Origin: Bacillota bacterium
Lineage (GTDB): Bacteria; Bacillota; Clostridia; Lachnospirales; Lachnospiraceae
Assembly (NCBI GenBank): GCA_023407575.1
Contig: JAEYLX010000014.1
Span: forward strand, 83,424-147,423
Reading direction: 5' to 3'
Length of the DNA stretch: 64,000 bases
Below the pieces are notes generated by a model, which searched no databases, had not been told where the DNA came from, and saw nothing but the letters and a program-made list of their open reading frames with translations. The translations under genes and the position numbers were made by a program. Below, piece by piece: positions 8,639 to 16,919 of this stretch (positions within the stretch are counted from its first letter, which is position 1; each line of letters starts with the position of its first letter).

Positions 8639-8920
8639 TTGAAAATACAAAGAAGAATTATATGGATTTTAACAACTGTATGTGCTTTGATGACAATTGG
8701 TTCATTAGCTTTTAATTATGGATTACCACTTTACATCAAAAACCTAAATGGAGTTGCATGGAAGGATGCAAGTGCTATTGGAGTAATAGGTAGAGCCGAT
8801 GGACCCACATCAATACTATTATCAGATGCCAAATATTCGTTAATAACTACACTTAGCTTTTTGTTATTGACTTTAGCTGGATTTTCTTATCTGATATTCA
8901 AAAAAAGAAAAGATATATAA
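8639..8920 (+). CDS. Small two-TM protein with oxaloacetate-decarboxylase-beta motif
   Basis: 93 residues from the TTG at 8639, which has AAGGGGA 8 nt ahead (a GTG at 8621 is the alternative). It has one membrane segment near residues 8-30, a short middle region with the string GVIGRADGPTSILLS (about 48-62) and a second membrane segment near 68-86, ending in a basic tail. The middle motif closely resembles the VIGGADGPTSIF stretch of the beta subunit of sodium-pumping oxaloacetate/methylmalonyl-CoA decarboxylases, where it lines the sodium site. The full beta subunit has over 350 residues, and nothing of the rest of it is nearby. The usual second Gly is Arg here. A function is not known. Confidence 0.7.
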   Translation: MKIQRRIIWILTTVCALMTIGSLAFNYGLPLYIKNLNGVAWKDASAIGVIGRADGPTSILLSDAKYSLITTLSFLLLTLAGFSYLIFKKRKDI

Positions 8921-8990
8921 ATAATAGACGGATAATGAGCTAAAAAAGTTTTAATATACGCATCAGACTGTAGACAAAGTCAATTTTATA

Positions 8991-9037
8991 GAGCAGTATT
9001 GAATAAATGATGATAAATATTCAATACTGTTCTTTTA
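8991..9037 (+). terminator. Intrinsic terminator after the small membrane protein
   Basis: Stem GAGCAGTATTGAAT / ATTCAATACTGTTC (one G-T wobble) with a 14-nt loop, followed by TTTTAC. Confidence 0.7.
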
Positions 9038-9104
9038 CATTTAATACAGTATATAATGAAAGCGGAATATCAAAGAAAGAAAAGGTGAAGTGGGAGATAA
9101 ACTT

Positions 9105-10319
9105 ATGATTCGTAATATCAAAAAATGTTCAAAGATAATTTTTATTTCCATTGGAATAGTTCTTCTGGCAATTTTAATAATTTCAAGTGTTCTGCTATCA
9201 CCAACCTTTGTTTATAGAATTTTAAGTCGAGGGGATTCAAGTGACAAAGATTACAATTTCTTTTCGTCAACTTTGATATCCAAAAGCGAAATTCCATTTG
9301 AATATGAGTACGATCTGGATACAAGCTTGGAAAATCTACCATTAACCTACAGAACCTCAAGTAATCAAGAAGTATCAAAGACATTAAGTGATTTTGTAGT
9401 TTCGACGGGCAGTACCTCATTTATTATAATTAAGAATGATACGGTTATTTATGAACAATATGCGAATGGCGGCAGCAGAGATTCTATAAATACCTCGTTT
9501 TCAATGGCAAAATCCATGGTTTCTCTCTTGGTTGGTAAAGCTATTGAAGATGGTTATATCGATAGTGAAAATCAGGTCATATCAGATTTTATTGATGAAT
9601 TTAAAGATACAGATATGGCGCACATTACCATAAAAGATTTGTTAACTATGCGCTCAGATATTCAGTATGAGGAAACAGGTTTTCTTTGGTTCCGTGACGA
9701 TGCATATACATATTGGTTACCCGATCTGCGAAAGTTGGCTCTAAATCACCGGCAGCTCACGGATCAGTATCAGGGTAGATTTCACTATAATAATTACCAC
9801 CCACTGCTATTGGGAATTATACTTGAGCGAAGCACCGGAAGGTCAGTATCTGAATACTTTGAACAGTCCTTTTGGTCGAAAATTGGCTCCGAATATGATG
9901 CGTCGTGGAGTTTGGATAGTGATAAAACGCAGTTTGAGAAAATGGAAAGCGGATTGAATTTCCGTTCCATTGATTATATTAAACTAGGTAGTATGCTTTT
10001 AAATGATGGTTACTGGAACCATCAGCAAATTATAAATCCAAGTTGGATACAAACGTCTGCTGTAGTTGATTTTCCAATAAATCAAGATGAATACGAAGGC
10101 TCCTTTTTGGAAGGATTGAATATCGGCTATGGATATATGTGGTATTCAAGACCATCGATATCTACGGGAATGGATTTTTGGGCGTGGGGTAAATACAATC
10201 AAATAATGTATGTTTCTCCAGAAAATGATATTGTAATTTTGAGAACAGGAAGTACAGGTGGCAATGTTCAAGATTTTTCAAAAGTACTTTTTGACATTAC
10301 GGCAAATATTATGAAATAA
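9105..10319 (+). CDS. Serine hydrolase of the beta-lactamase/PBP4-like family
   Basis: About 404 residues from ATG 9105 (GGGAG 8 nt ahead; a GTG at 9090 is less likely). An uncleaved N-terminal membrane anchor (about residues 10-32) puts the enzyme outside the cell. The catalytic SxxK motif is SMAK (Ser near residue 133), and the YxN motif is in FHYNNYHPLL (near 228). The family (class C beta-lactamase fold) covers D-aminopeptidases, esterases and penicillin-binding-like proteins; resistance to antibiotics is not implied. It is transcribed alone, between two terminators, with TATAAT at about 9052. The substrate is unknown. Confidence 0.85.
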   Translation: MIRNIKKCSKIIFISIGIVLLAILIISSVLLSPTFVYRILSRGDSSDKDYNFFSSTLISKSEIPFEYEYDLDTSLENLPLTYRTSSNQEVSKTLSDFVVSTGSTSFIIIKNDTVIYEQYANGGSRDSINTSFSMAKSMVSLLVGKAIEDGYIDSENQVISDFIDEFKDTDMAHITIKDLLTMRSDIQYEETGFLWFRDDAYTYWLPDLRKLALNHRQLTDQYQGRFHYNNYHPLLLGIILERSTGRSVSEYFEQSFWSKIGSEYDASWSLDSDKTQFEKMESGLNFRSIDYIKLGSMLLNDGYWNHQQIINPSWIQTSAVVDFPINQDEYEGSFLEGLNIGYGYMWYSRPSISTGMDFWAWGKYNQIMYVSPENDIVILRTGSTGGNVQDFSKVLFDITANIMK

Positions 10320-10346
10320 ATACAATTCCAATGAAGAAGCGTAGCC

Positions 10347-10380
10347 AAAAGCCGTGACCCTCAAATTGTCACGGCTTTTT
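10347..10380. terminator. Bidirectional intrinsic terminator
   Basis: Stem AAAAGCCGTGAC / GTCACGGCTTTTT with a 9-nt loop, placed between the convergent serine hydrolase and the acidic hypothetical gene. Confidence 0.9.
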
Positions 10381-10384
10381 GTTA

Positions 10385-11158
10385 TCAGGCATCACAGCTT
10401 GGTGCAAGGTTAAGTTCATACTTTTCAATTGCTTTCATCATGGCATAGTTTAAAATGCTATCAATTTCGGTATCAGTCTCCAAGGCAGTGAGATTAGAAA
10501 TATCACAGTGATTTTCTTGATTCATTTCAACTTCAATTTGTTTGTTATCAACTTCAGTTACATTTTTTTGAGTATTATATTTGACGCCTAACTCTATTTG
10601 ATTATCTTTGTTTTCAACCATATTATCTGTAATTTCATCATATACTTTACTTTGCTCAAAGTCATTATCAGGGTTAGTTTCTACAGCTGTTTCCGTATCC
10701 GAAGGATTCTTTATCTCCGGATGAGCAATCATGTCTTCTTTCAGTTGAAGAGTAACACTTGTTGTTGAAGGCTGTAGTTTAAGCGGGATTTTACCAACCA
10801 AAACCTTATCGTCGCCAATTCGTATTCTATATTCTAGTTCACTATCCTCAAGATTACGCACTTGAGAAACTTCGCTATTGGGATTAGTTTCATTACTGTG
10901 TTTTGATAAGGTTTTCTTCCCTTTACGCCGATATCTATCCCTTTTCATTGTATAGTTACCCTGAAAAAGTTTTTCCCGAAGAAGAGAGCCACTGCAGGAT
11001 AAATATTCAGAAAGAAAGTCACAAAAATCCATACCGGCATCGTCGGTATAATCTTGTGACTCTATAGAAGTTGAAAGTTTATCATCATATTTATTTTCAA
11101 AGCGATGCAAAACCCTGCCATCGCTATCTTCAATTCTTATATCAATTTCAATTATCAT
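10385..11158 (-). CDS. Hypothetical acidic protein
   Basis: Not recognised. About 257 residues from ATG 11158 (a TTG four codons upstream is possible). The N-terminal 75 residues look folded and start with a beta-rich stretch (MIIEIDIRIEDSDGRVLHRF). A basic patch RDRYRRKGKKTLSKH (about 75-90) follows, then a short beta-like segment (about 105-140). The last 110 residues are a low-complexity, Asn/Glu/Asp-rich region, probably disordered, ending in a predicted helix with two cysteines nearby. No signal peptide or membrane segment. It stops at the shared bidirectional terminator, and no partner gene is adjacent on the same strand. Confidence 0.6.
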   Translation of the reverse strand: MIIEIDIRIEDSDGRVLHRFENKYDDKLSTSIESQDYTDDAGMDFCDFLSEYLSCSGSLLREKLFQGNYTMKRDRYRRKGKKTLSKHSNETNPNSEVSQVRNLEDSELEYRIRIGDDKVLVGKIPLKLQPSTTSVTLQLKEDMIAHPEIKNPSDTETAVETNPDNDFEQSKVYDEITDNMVENKDNQIELGVKYNTQKNVTEVDNKQIEVEMNQENHCDISNLTALETDTEIDSILNYAMMKAIEKYELNLAPSCDA

Positions 11159-11345
11159 AACTTCACCCAACCCTCTGTAATATCTTTATCGGAAGATTAG
11201 GTAAATATATGTAGTCTTTCGTGGAATTAATTTAAGAGTAACTATTCACAACCAAGCCTGAAATCCTATGGTTTTTCTGGCTGTTTAACTCTCGAAAAAC
11301 ACGAACACTTATGATAAGTAAAACGACTTGTCGTTACACGTGTAT

Positions 11346-11382
11346 AAAAATTAGCCTTTGAAAGCATGCTTTCTTAGGCTAA
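11346..11382 (-). terminator. Terminator of the lacI-type gene
   Basis: Stem TTAGCCT / AGGCTAA with an inner palindrome GAAAGCATGCTTTC; on the minus strand it is followed by TTTTTAT, 54 bp after the repressor stop. Confidence 0.8.
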
Positions 11383-11435
11383 TGAATGAAACATTCTGAT
11401 TTGCTCTGAACAGTTAAAATAAGTGACAGTAGAGA

Positions 11436-12455
11436 TTAGCCCTTATGAAACGTCGTACTATCCCGAAGAATCAAATTATAGTCAACATAAACCTGGTGAC
11501 TGAAGGCTGTCTTTTGTCCAAGAATATCAATTAGTAGCTTTATAGAATACTCGCCAAACTGAAAGAAATTCTGACGAATAGTTGTTAAAGGAGGGGCAGC
11601 ATAGGAGGCAAGTGGAAGATCATCAAACCCAACTACGGATAAATCCTGTGGGATTTTGCGTCCAAGTTTTTTCGCGGCACGATAAACACCCATTGCCATA
11701 ACATCACTGGCACAGAATAAAGCAGTGATTTCTGGGTACCTGGTTAGTAACACCAATGATTTTTCATATGCAATTTCTTCGTTAAATTCACCGTCAATAA
11801 CGTACTCATTGATAATAGGTAAGTTACCATCAAGTAAAGCCTGGCAATACCCAGCGCAGCGTTCCAGACCAACCACAGATTTCGCTTTTCCATTTACCGT
11901 ACCGATGTGTTTATGGCCACTGCGAACTAAGAACTCTACTGCAGAACGAGCTGCTTCCACATTATCAATGCTAATACAGGAATTCTGCTTACCAGGAAGT
12001 GCAAAATCGATAGTTACACATGGAAGGTCACTGTTTGAGGCATCCACATAATAGGGATCATCTGTCCGTAAACCGGATAGAACGACACCTGTGATATTAT
12101 TCTCTCTGCAAAATTGAGAATATGACTTTTGTTTCTGAATCTCTGAAGTAATAGGATAGAAGATAATATCATAATTGGTTTTATGAATATAGGAAAGAGC
12201 ACCTTTTAATATTTGCAAGGGAGCGACATCATTGGTATCGCTTGCTTCCAGTCCGGACATAATAAATCCAATGATATTGCTGCTTTTTTGAACCAGCTTA
12301 CGAGCACTTATGTTTGGAGTAAAATTGAATTCATTTACAACAGCCATTACCTTCTTACGTGTTTCTTCACCGATATCAGGATAGTTGTTTAATACTTTGG
12401 ATACGGTAGAATAGGATACTCCTGATTTCTTGGCAATATCTTTAATTGTTAACAT
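11436..12455 (-). CDS. LacI/GalR family transcriptional regulator
   Basis: 339 residues. Residues 1-58 form the LacI helix-turn-helix and hinge (TIKDIAKKSGVSYSTVSKVL, then ISARKLVQKSSN). The rest is a periplasmic-binding-like sugar sensor with typical blocks (SCISIDNVEAARSAVEFL, FCASDVMAMGVYRAAKKLG, SVVGFDDLPLASYAAPPLTT). It is divergent from the GH65/SemiSWEET/ABC operon, whose promoter carries AAAACGTTTTCG, the sort of CG-centred palindrome LacI proteins bind, so it most likely controls alpha-glucoside uptake and phosphorolysis. The inducer is probably one of the locus sugars. An inverted repeat ACAAGT-N6-ACTTGT lies 28 bp ahead of its own start. Confidence 0.92.
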   Translation of the reverse strand: MLTIKDIAKKSGVSYSTVSKVLNNYPDIGEETRKKVMAVVNEFNFTPNISARKLVQKSSNIIGFIMSGLEASDTNDVAPLQILKGALSYIHKTNYDIIFYPITSEIQKQKSYSQFCRENNITGVVLSGLRTDDPYYVDASNSDLPCVTIDFALPGKQNSCISIDNVEAARSAVEFLVRSGHKHIGTVNGKAKSVVGLERCAGYCQALLDGNLPIINEYVIDGEFNEEIAYEKSLVLLTRYPEITALFCASDVMAMGVYRAAKKLGRKIPQDLSVVGFDDLPLASYAAPPLTTIRQNFFQFGEYSIKLLIDILGQKTAFSHQVYVDYNLILRDSTTFHKG

Positions 12456-12671
12456 AGAAATAAATTCCCCCTCAAATTCATGACAAGTGAAACTACTTGT
12501 GGTTTCATCTTGTATATTAAAATAATCCTTATGTAATCATAATTAGATATCCCAAGGAGTGCATTAAGCGCATTATCCTAATAGCTTATTTTATTATAGC
12601 ATAGGTGTTTTATAGATTGAAAGTACCCTTTCATTGGAACCATTATTTCGTTATTTATATTAGGACTTTAT

Positions 12672-12896
12672 ACAAGCAAGCTTACAATATCTCATTCCGC
12701 TTTTCATTACATCATGAACAAAAACCGTGTTCATGATCTTGTTGCTCCAATCGATATTCGTAAGCAAGCTTACAATATCTCATTCCGCTTTTCATTATAT
12801 CATGAACAAAAACCGTGTTCATGATCATGTTACTCCGATCGGAATTGCAAACAAGTTTACAATTCCTCACTACGTTTTCATTATATCATAAAAAAT
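12672..12896 (+). repeat. Tandem double-hairpin repeats, copies B and C plus a half copy
   Basis: Two and a half units with an 88-bp period. Hairpin 1 is ATCATGAACA / TGTTCATGAT with loop AAAACCG at 12711-12737 and again at 12799-12825, both perfect. Hairpin 2 is GATATT-GTAAG / CTTAC-AATATC with one bulge at 12753-12779, and GGAATTG / CAATTCC at 12841-12866. The left half copy starts at 12672. The units lie between the divergent LacI and GH65 promoters and fill most of a 560-bp gap. They are related to the copy at 969-1072. Confidence 0.75.
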
Positions 12897-12910
12897 TTAT
12901 AAATCAACTA

Positions 12911-12939
12911 CTTGATAAAACGTTTTCGTAGTGTTATAA
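12911..12939 (+). promoter_or_regulatory. GH65 operon promoter with LacI-type operator in the spacer
   Basis: TTGATA at 12911, a 17-bp spacer, TATAAT at 12934-12939. The spacer holds AAAACGTTTTCGTAG (from 12917), a CG-centred palindrome of LacI/CcpA type. Binding there would block RNA polymerase. Confidence 0.75.
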
Positions 12940-12956
12940 TCACATTATCAGATTAA

Positions 12957-12992
12957 GAAAAGGTTTTCGTAAAATTAATTAAGAAAACCTTT
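12957..12992 (+). promoter_or_regulatory. Second operator-like site and leader hairpin
   Basis: AAAAGGTTTTC (12957-12967) pairs perfectly with GAAAACCTTTT (12982-12992). The left arm with its flank, AAAAGGTTTTCGTA, matches the first operator AAAACGTTTTCGTA at 13 of 14 positions, 40 bp away, about four DNA turns. It could be a second repressor site, a leader hairpin, or both. Confidence 0.5.
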
Positions 12993-13015
12993 TAGTTAAA
13001 GCAAAGGGGATTTTA

Positions 13016-15322
13016 ATGCTAAAATATGATAGTTTTGAAGAAGGAAAAAATAACTGGTTTGTCGATGAAGTTAAATTCGATGCTGCACTTCAAGGAAAGA
13101 CCGAAGCCATCATGTCCTTAGGTAATGGATACATGGGAATTCGATCCGCAGCAGAGGAGGATTACCTTTCACAAAAGAGAGGAACCTTTATCAATGGAAC
13201 CTTTAACCGCTTTAGTGAAAATGAAGTAAGTGAATTACCTAATCTTCCAGATGTAACTGCAATGAATTTCGAGCTGGACGGTCATCGCTTTTCCTTGGAA
13301 CAAGGCGAAATATTGGAGTACAGAAAACGCCTGGATCTAAAACAAGCACTTCTTACAAGAAATATAGTATGGAAGAGTCCAGAGGGAAAGATCTTTACAC
13401 TAAGCTTTGAAAGATTTGTTTCTCTTTCCAGAAAGCATGTGTTAGGAAGTAGTATTAATATCAGTTGCGATCAGCCTGCAACGCTTAAAATCTATTCCGG
13501 TATCAATGGACAGATTACCAACACTGGGTCACAGCATTTGAATGAAGAGGATATGCGCTTTTTTGATAAGGAATATCTTCAGTTCAATTCCTCCACGACG
13601 CAGAGTAAGGTACTTATCAGCACCAATACCGTTCATATTGTAGAAGGCGAAGCAACCAGCAACATGTCCATGGATCGTCGTAAAATTGAACAGATTTTAA
13701 CGATACAGCTTGAGAAAGAGGTTACAGTTAGTAAATTATCTGTAATTTACACTTCTATTGATAAAGAAGTGGAAGGTAAGAACTGGGATGAAATCAAACA
13801 ACATGCTTATCAAGAACTAGTAGAAGTTAAGAAACTTGGCTATGAGGTTCTAAAGCAAGAGAATTCAGCAAAATGGGATAGCGAAGTTTGGAATAGATAT
13901 GCTATCAGCATCAAATCAGAAAATAATTTTGATGAACTGGCAACAAGATTTGCTCTTTATCATATGACGGTGATGGCTCCAGCTCATGATAATCGTATGG
14001 GAATTGCAGCGAAAGGGCTTAGCGGAGAAGGTTATAAAGGACACTCCTTCTGGGATACGGAAATATTTTTATTACCATTTTACATTTATTCTAATCCAGC
14101 AGTGGCACGTAAGTTAATGGAATATCGTTATCTTGGTCTTGCAGGTGCTCGTAAAAAGGCAAAAGAAAATGGTTTCAGAGGAGCAATGTATCCTTGGGAA
14201 GCAGCTTGGCCAAGTGATGGAGAGGTAACACCTGTTTGGGGTGCGGTAGATATCATTACAGGCGAACGTACCAAGATATGGTCAGGGTTTATAGAAATTC
14301 ATATTACCTGTGATATTGCGTTGGCAGTTTGGCAGTATTACCTTGCAACCAACGACCAGGATTATATGGACCGATATGGGTATGAAATCATATTTGAAAC
14401 AGCTACATTCTGGGTGGATCGATATGAATGGAAGGAAGAGAAGCAGCGCTTTGAAATCAACGATGTAGTTGGACCTGATGAGTATAAGGAGCATGTAAAT
14501 AATAATGCATTTACCAACTATATGTCCGCGAATAATTTAAGGCTTGCTATCTCAAATTATGAAATAATAAAGGAAAAATCACCGGAACTGTTTGAAGAAC
14601 TTAACAGTCGCCTGAATCTCGAGGATTATGTGGTTATCTGGAAGGACAGATTGGACAAGGTTTACCTGCCACAGCCAGATGAGAGATTGCTGCTAGCACA
14701 GGATGACACCTACCTGACTAAGACGGATATTGATTTAGAAAAATATAAGAAAAATAGTAAGGTTGGTAGTTTGTTTGATGATTACAACCTGGAACAGGTG
14801 AACAATTTCCAGGTATCCAAGCAGGCAGATATTATGATGTTATTCTACCAGTTAGAAGATCAGTTTGCACCAGAGGTTAAAAAGGTTAATTATGATTACT
14901 ACGAACCAAGAACCCTACATGATTCCTCCTTATCACTTTCTACACACAGTATTTTGGCAAATGATTTGGGAGACTATGAGAAAGCTTATGATTTATTTCA
15001 TAGAGCTTGCCAAATTGACCTTGGCCAAAATATGAAGAGCAGCAATGATGGTATCCATTCGGCAAGTATTGGTGGTGTTTGGCAGTGTGTGGTTATGGGC
15101 TTTGCAGGAATGCGTATGTATAACGGCAAGCTTAGATTTGAACCACATCTACCAAAGGAATGGAGTGAGCTATCCTTCCGTGTTTATTGGAAAGGGAAAC
15201 AGCTTGATATCACGTTAAGTCCTACAACTATGTTTATTAGCAGTCCAACTTCTGAAAGCGTATACCTTACTATAAAAGGTTCTGAATATGAGATGTCGGA
15301 TAAACTAGAGATAACATTATAA
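13016..15322 (+). CDS. GH65 glycoside phosphorylase (kojibiose/nigerose/maltose phosphorylase type)
   Basis: Splits an alpha-glucoside with phosphate to give beta-D-glucose 1-phosphate plus the remaining sugar, in the cytoplasm. 768 residues, the family's normal size: N-terminal beta-sandwich (about 1-260), linker helices, (alpha/alpha)6 barrel (about 310-700) and a small C-terminal sheet. Seen motifs include LGNGYMGIRS, KGLSGEGYKGHSFWDTE and VVGPDEYKEHVNNNAFTN, whose Glu (near 488) is the general acid. First gene of a sugar operon behind a LacI-controlled promoter; AAGGGG precedes the ATG. GH65 specificities (trehalose, maltose, kojibiose, nigerose, glucosyl-rhamnose) depend on one barrel loop, so the substrate is not assigned. 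Confidence 0.9.
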   Translation: MLKYDSFEEGKNNWFVDEVKFDAALQGKTEAIMSLGNGYMGIRSAAEEDYLSQKRGTFINGTFNRFSENEVSELPNLPDVTAMNFELDGHRFSLEQGEILEYRKRLDLKQALLTRNIVWKSPEGKIFTLSFERFVSLSRKHVLGSSINISCDQPATLKIYSGINGQITNTGSQHLNEEDMRFFDKEYLQFNSSTTQSKVLISTNTVHIVEGEATSNMSMDRRKIEQILTIQLEKEVTVSKLSVIYTSIDKEVEGKNWDEIKQHAYQELVEVKKLGYEVLKQENSAKWDSEVWNRYAISIKSENNFDELATRFALYHMTVMAPAHDNRMGIAAKGLSGEGYKGHSFWDTEIFLLPFYIYSNPAVARKLMEYRYLGLAGARKKAKENGFRGAMYPWEAAWPSDGEVTPVWGAVDIITGERTKIWSGFIEIHITCDIALAVWQYYLATNDQDYMDRYGYEIIFETATFWVDRYEWKEEKQRFEINDVVGPDEYKEHVNNNAFTNYMSANNLRLAISNYEIIKEKSPELFEELNSRLNLEDYVVIWKDRLDKVYLPQPDERLLLAQDDTYLTKTDIDLEKYKKNSKVGSLFDDYNLEQVNNFQVSKQADIMMLFYQLEDQFAPEVKKVNYDYYEPRTLHDSSLSLSTHSILANDLGDYEKAYDLFHRACQIDLGQNMKSSNDGIHSASIGGVWQCVVMGFAGMRMYNGKLRFEPHLPKEWSELSFRVYWKGKQLDITLSPTTMFISSPTSESVYLTIKGSEYEMSDKLEITL

Positions 15323-15333
15323 GGAGAACCTTC

Positions 15334-15594
15334 ATGACAGCTTTTATTGGCTATACGGCTTCAGTATTAAGTACTATTGCATTTTTACCTCAAGCAGTTT
15401 ATGTGATTCGTTCACATGATACAAAAAGTATTTCGTTGTTGACCTATATTATCTTTGTTTTATCCGTAGTTTTCTGGTTTGTATATGGCATCATACTGCG
15501 GGATATACCGATTATTGCTTCCAATTTAGTTTGTATTGTACTTGGCGGCATCATCTTAGGTTATAAGATATGGGATGTAATTCATAACAAATAA
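15334..15594 (+). CDS. SemiSWEET sugar transporter (PQ-loop/MtN3 family)
   Basis: 86 residues in three membrane helices, the size of bacterial SemiSWEETs, which dimerise to form a sugar pore. The PQ motif is in TIAFLPQAVYVIRSHDTKSI (from about residue 13), with the typical following SISLLTYIIFVLSVVFWFVYG and a Asn in the third helix (IASNLVCIVLGG). These proteins move mono- or disaccharides down their gradient. The gene starts 11 bp after GH65 and precedes the ABC binding protein, so it is part of the same operon. It may release free hexose left after phosphorolysis or bring sugar in; the direction cannot be told. Confidence 0.88.
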   Translation: MTAFIGYTASVLSTIAFLPQAVYVIRSHDTKSISLLTYIIFVLSVVFWFVYGIILRDIPIIASNLVCIVLGGIILGYKIWDVIHNK

Positions 15595-15652
15595 GTTTAG
15601 TTATTCGCAGGAAATGGCCTGCTTATAATACAAAAAGAAAAGGAGAATGAGT

Positions 15653-16891
15653 ATGAAAAAATTATTAGCTTTACTTTTAGTAAGTGTTTTAGCATTTTCT
15701 TTTGTGGGGTGCGCTAAGAAAGCAGATGAGAAGAAAGAAATTATTCTGTGGAATGCAGGTGTTCAAACCAGTGATACCACAGGGGAACTGGATAAATCAG
15801 AATTACCAGTTTTTCAGTTGGTAAAAGAATTTGAGGAGTCACATCCAGATTACAAAATTACCATTGTCGACTATAGCATGGACGATTTGAACAAGGCGTT
15901 TACCGCTGCCAATATGGCAAAAGAAGGTCCTGATATGGTAGCAATCTGGGCTGGCAGCTCTACTTTAGCTTATCAGGATTATTTAGTAGATTTTAATCAG
16001 TACTTAAGCGAGGATGAGATTAAGACTTTCGATACTTCCAGCTTAACACATAAGAACAATAATTCAACAGATTCTCTGATTGGTCTTACTTATGGTCTTA
16101 ACGCAACAGGCGTAATGTATTATAATAAATCCATCTTAGATCAGTACAACCTTACCGCACCAACAACCTGGGACGAGTTTGTAGCAGTTAGCCAGACACT
16201 AAAGGATAACAATGTAACTCCATTGGTACTTGGTGATAAAGATGGTTATACATCAACCTGGGTTGTTACAAGCCTTCTTGGCAACATCTTAGGACCTGAT
16301 AACATTGCTAATTTAGCTAGTGGTGGCAGCTTAAAGGTAAGTGGTCCAGAATTTACACAAGCCTTAACAGTATGGAAAGATTATGTAGCCGCAGGTTATA
16401 CCAATGTAGATTATTTGACCAAGTCTGACGGTGATGCAATCCAGGACTTTGTACAGGGTAAGGCAGCAATGTTAGTACATGGTAACTGGTCAGCAAGTGA
16501 ATATGAAGGCATGGGAGATGCAGTAGATGTTACTAAGATTCCTGCATTAAGCTCCGGTGAGTTTGCTGATTATATGTATTCCCAGCCTAACATCAATATT
16601 GCTGTAACCAATTATTCCAAATATCCGGAAGCTGCTGTAGACTTTGCAAAAATGCTCTGTGAAAATGATTTCACCGTTCGTTCCAACGAAGCACTTTATT
16701 CCAAAGAAGTAGCTGCACGTCTTGCTACCACTGCAACAGAATTAACTTCAGCAGGTAAGAATGTAACTGGCTTTGACTCTATTATTAAAAGCGAATCTGC
16801 AAATGAATTTTATAAACTTGTACCTACCTACTTAAATGGTTCTCTCTCCCTTGAGGATTTCACTGCAAAACTTGATTCCTTAAATCAATAA
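15653..16891 (+). CDS. Sugar ABC transporter substrate-binding lipoprotein (CUT1)
   Basis: About 412 residues, start at ATG 15653 because AGGAG at 15641 fits this one, not the ATG two codons earlier. Lipoprotein signal peptide with lipobox LAFSFVGC, then a family-1 solute-binding protein (WNAGVQTSD start of mature domain, GLTYGLNATGVMYYNKSIL, FVQGKAAMLVHGNWSASEY). It is anchored outside the membrane and hands an oligosaccharide to the two permeases encoded next. No ATPase gene is present in the locus; CUT1 systems of Firmicutes often share an MsmK-type ATPase from elsewhere. From the neighbours the ligand is probably an alpha-glucoside or alpha-galactoside. Confidence 0.9.
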   Translation: MKKLLALLLVSVLAFSFVGCAKKADEKKEIILWNAGVQTSDTTGELDKSELPVFQLVKEFEESHPDYKITIVDYSMDDLNKAFTAANMAKEGPDMVAIWAGSSTLAYQDYLVDFNQYLSEDEIKTFDTSSLTHKNNNSTDSLIGLTYGLNATGVMYYNKSILDQYNLTAPTTWDEFVAVSQTLKDNNVTPLVLGDKDGYTSTWVVTSLLGNILGPDNIANLASGGSLKVSGPEFTQALTVWKDYVAAGYTNVDYLTKSDGDAIQDFVQGKAAMLVHGNWSASEYEGMGDAVDVTKIPALSSGEFADYMYSQPNINIAVTNYSKYPEAAVDFAKMLCENDFTVRSNEALYSKEVAARLATTATELTSAGKNVTGFDSIIKSESANEFYKLVPTYLNGSLSLEDFTAKLDSLNQ

Positions 16892-16919
16892 GTAGGAAGG
16901 TTATGGAAGGGGAATAACT

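Noticed and set aside
9105..10319. True antibiotic-resistance beta-lactamase
   Set aside because: Only the general SxxK/YxN fold is visible; the family is broad and no resistance context is present.
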